6,983 nucleotides of DNA, taken from assembly GCA_026989995.1 (NCBI GenBank), contig JALSIO010000012.1, forward strand, positions 1-6,983, given 5' to 3'. Source of the stretch: Myxococcales bacterium. GTDB taxonomy: Bacteria > Myxococcota_A > UBA9160 > JALSIO01. Within the stretch, counting starts at the first letter, position 1. Each line of letters opens with the position of its first letter. Made by a program: the position numbers and the translations under genes. The notes beneath the pieces are model-generated. The model was given only the letters and a program-made list of their open reading frames with translations. It was not told where the DNA came from and ran no database searches. Positions 6,234 to 6,983 of the stretch are shown one piece after another.

Positions 6234-6983
6234 GGTCGGGCCCGCCCTGCGGCGGCTCGGGCTTTTCGGTCTCTCCCCGGCCCATGCGCGAGCCCAGGGA
6301 GCGGAGGCCTCGGACGACGGAGACGGGCACGTCGCGGAAGAGGAACTCGGGCACGTCGAGCAGCACGAAGCCGGGCACGTCGCGCAGCACGAAGCCCGGC
6401 GCGCCCGATGCGAAGGTCCGATTCGGGATCCGGCGGGCCTCGGGATCGCCGATGGGGCCGCGGAGCTCGAAGTAGGCGCCGATCAGGTTGCGGTCCTCTC
6501 CGAGCAGGAGGTCGTTCAGCAGGGGGACATTCGCGAGCACGCGGTCGACGTCGCGGTAGAAGAACACCCCGGCGACGGCGGAGACCCGGGGCTCGCGAGC
6601 CAGCCCCTCGATGGAGCCGGTGACCACCACGCGCACGCCCTCGGCATCGAGGGCGAGCTGCGGGATCTCCATGCGACCGCCCGTGAGCCGGGCCGTCAGC
6701 CGCGCGCCCCGGAAGGGCAGGGGGGCCGGTTCCCCCTCCTCGCCCGCCCCGGAGAGCTGGGCGACCAGGGGAAGCACCGGCGACAGGCTCCCATCCCGCG
6801 CCGTGAGCTCGATCTCGCCGCGCAGCGTCGGTGCGATCACCTCCTCGAGGGTGAGGCGTCCCGCGAGCGTCGCCGAGCCCTCGACGAGACCGCCGAAGCC
6901 CTCGGCCGGAGCTCCGAGCCGCAGGGCGAGGTCGTCGAGCCGTGCGTCCCGGATCCGGGCGCGCAGGGAGAAGGGGGCCGCAC
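6223..6983 (-). CDS. AsmA-like / DUF3971-type envelope protein, C-terminal part (5' end outside window)
   Basis: The frame is open to the right edge and 252 residues are visible; the N-terminus, with any membrane anchor, is missing. The visible part has alternating beta-strand character, with phrases such as [31 protein letters not shown], and a tail [20 protein letters not shown] followed by [17 protein letters not shown]. The pattern of a near-terminal 'ip-ll-l-ge-...-f-l-Gp-dP' stretch is what AsmA-like C-terminal domains show. Family knowledge: AsmA, YhdP and TamB proteins span the periplasm and are implicated in lipid delivery to the outer membrane and in envelope homeostasis. Residues 197-220 carry three copies of an eight-residue repeat (consensus FVLRDVPG), and the end is hydrophilic. 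The stop overlaps the GTG of rfaE2 by 11 bases, so the two are probably cotranscribed. The superfamily is likely; the subfamily cannot be settled from this fragment. Confidence 0.78.
   Translation of the reverse strand, partial: AAPFSLRARIRDARLDDLALRLGAPAEGFGGLVEGSATLAGRLTLEEVIAPTLRGEIELTARDGSLSPVLPLVAQLSGAGEEGEPAPLPFRGARLTARLTGGRMEIPQLALDAEGVRVVVTGSIEGLAREPRVSAVAGVFFYRDVDRVLANVPLLNDLLLGEDRNLIGAYFELRGPIGDPEARRIPNRTFASGAPGFVLRDVPGFVLLDVPEFLFRDVPVSVVRGLRSLGSRMGRGETEKPEPPQGGPDREG
6324..6395. repeat. Three-copy 24-base tandem repeat inside the AsmA-like gene
   Basis: Units lie at 6324-6347, 6348-6371 and 6372-6395. Each begins CGGGCACGTCG on the plus strand; the second and third units differ at one base only, and the first diverges in its second half. 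Being 24 bases long, the units keep the frame and encode, on the minus strand, [16 protein letters not shown] and FLFRDVPV. The high identity of two units suggests a fairly recent duplication. Confidence 0.85.

Noticed and set aside
4794..6623. A 609-codon open frame on the plus strand
   Set aside because: It is antisense to moxR and rfaE2, both of which have complete family motifs; its own translation shows none.
6223..6840. A separate complete gene starting with the GTG at 6840
   Set aside because: The frame stays open to the window edge with the same beta-rich AsmA-like character, so this GTG is an internal Val codon.

Overview
This window is one uninterrupted leftward (minus-strand) gene block from a bacterium with very high GC (my estimate by eye is above 70%, with almost every third codon position G or C). 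A Gram-negative, LPS-making host is indicated by an AsmA/TamB-type envelope protein and by a stand-alone RfaE2 heptose adenylyltransferase. A high-GC deltaproteobacterial-type lineage (Myxococcota, Binatota or similar) would fit, but that is a guess. No RNA gene, mobile element, CRISPR array, origin or terminator is visible. No intergenic space exceeds 24 bases, so no gene-free stretch needs description.

Reading from right to left, in the direction of transcription, the order is: (1) the C-terminal 252 residues of an AsmA-like protein, whose 5' part lies outside the window; (2) rfaE2, overlapping it by 11 bases; (3) a MoxR AAA+ ATPase, 24 bases further on; (4) a DUF58 protein with a von Willebrand A (VWA) domain, overlapping moxR by 20 bases; (5) a BatD-like/DUF4381-like one-pass membrane protein; (6) BatA, a membrane-anchored VWA protein; (7) a BatB-BatC fusion (VWA plus TPR) that runs off the left edge. 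Junctions 4/5, 5/6 and 6/7 are all the same four-base GTGA overlap, which suggests translational coupling. None of the six visible start codons is ATG: five are GTG and one is TTG.

Genes 3-7 form a MoxR/Bat ('Bacteroides aerotolerance') cluster. In such clusters a MoxR chaperone-like ATPase is thought to act with DUF58 and with membrane VWA proteins whose MIDAS metal sites face partner proteins. All three VWA domains here keep the DxSxS core. The physiological substrate of Bat systems is not settled, although aerotolerance and envelope-stress roles have been reported. The two upstream genes concern outer-envelope construction: AsmA-like proteins are linked to lipid transport and RfaE2 makes ADP-heptose for the LPS inner core. 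The colinear arrangement therefore places an envelope-stress module behind LPS and lipid genes. I recognise all families present and do not see a wholly new system. The more unusual details are the fused BatB-BatC, the hybrid third-slot protein, the 24-base tandem repeat in the AsmA-like gene, the uniformly non-ATG coupled starts, and a substituted STT motif in RfaE2.
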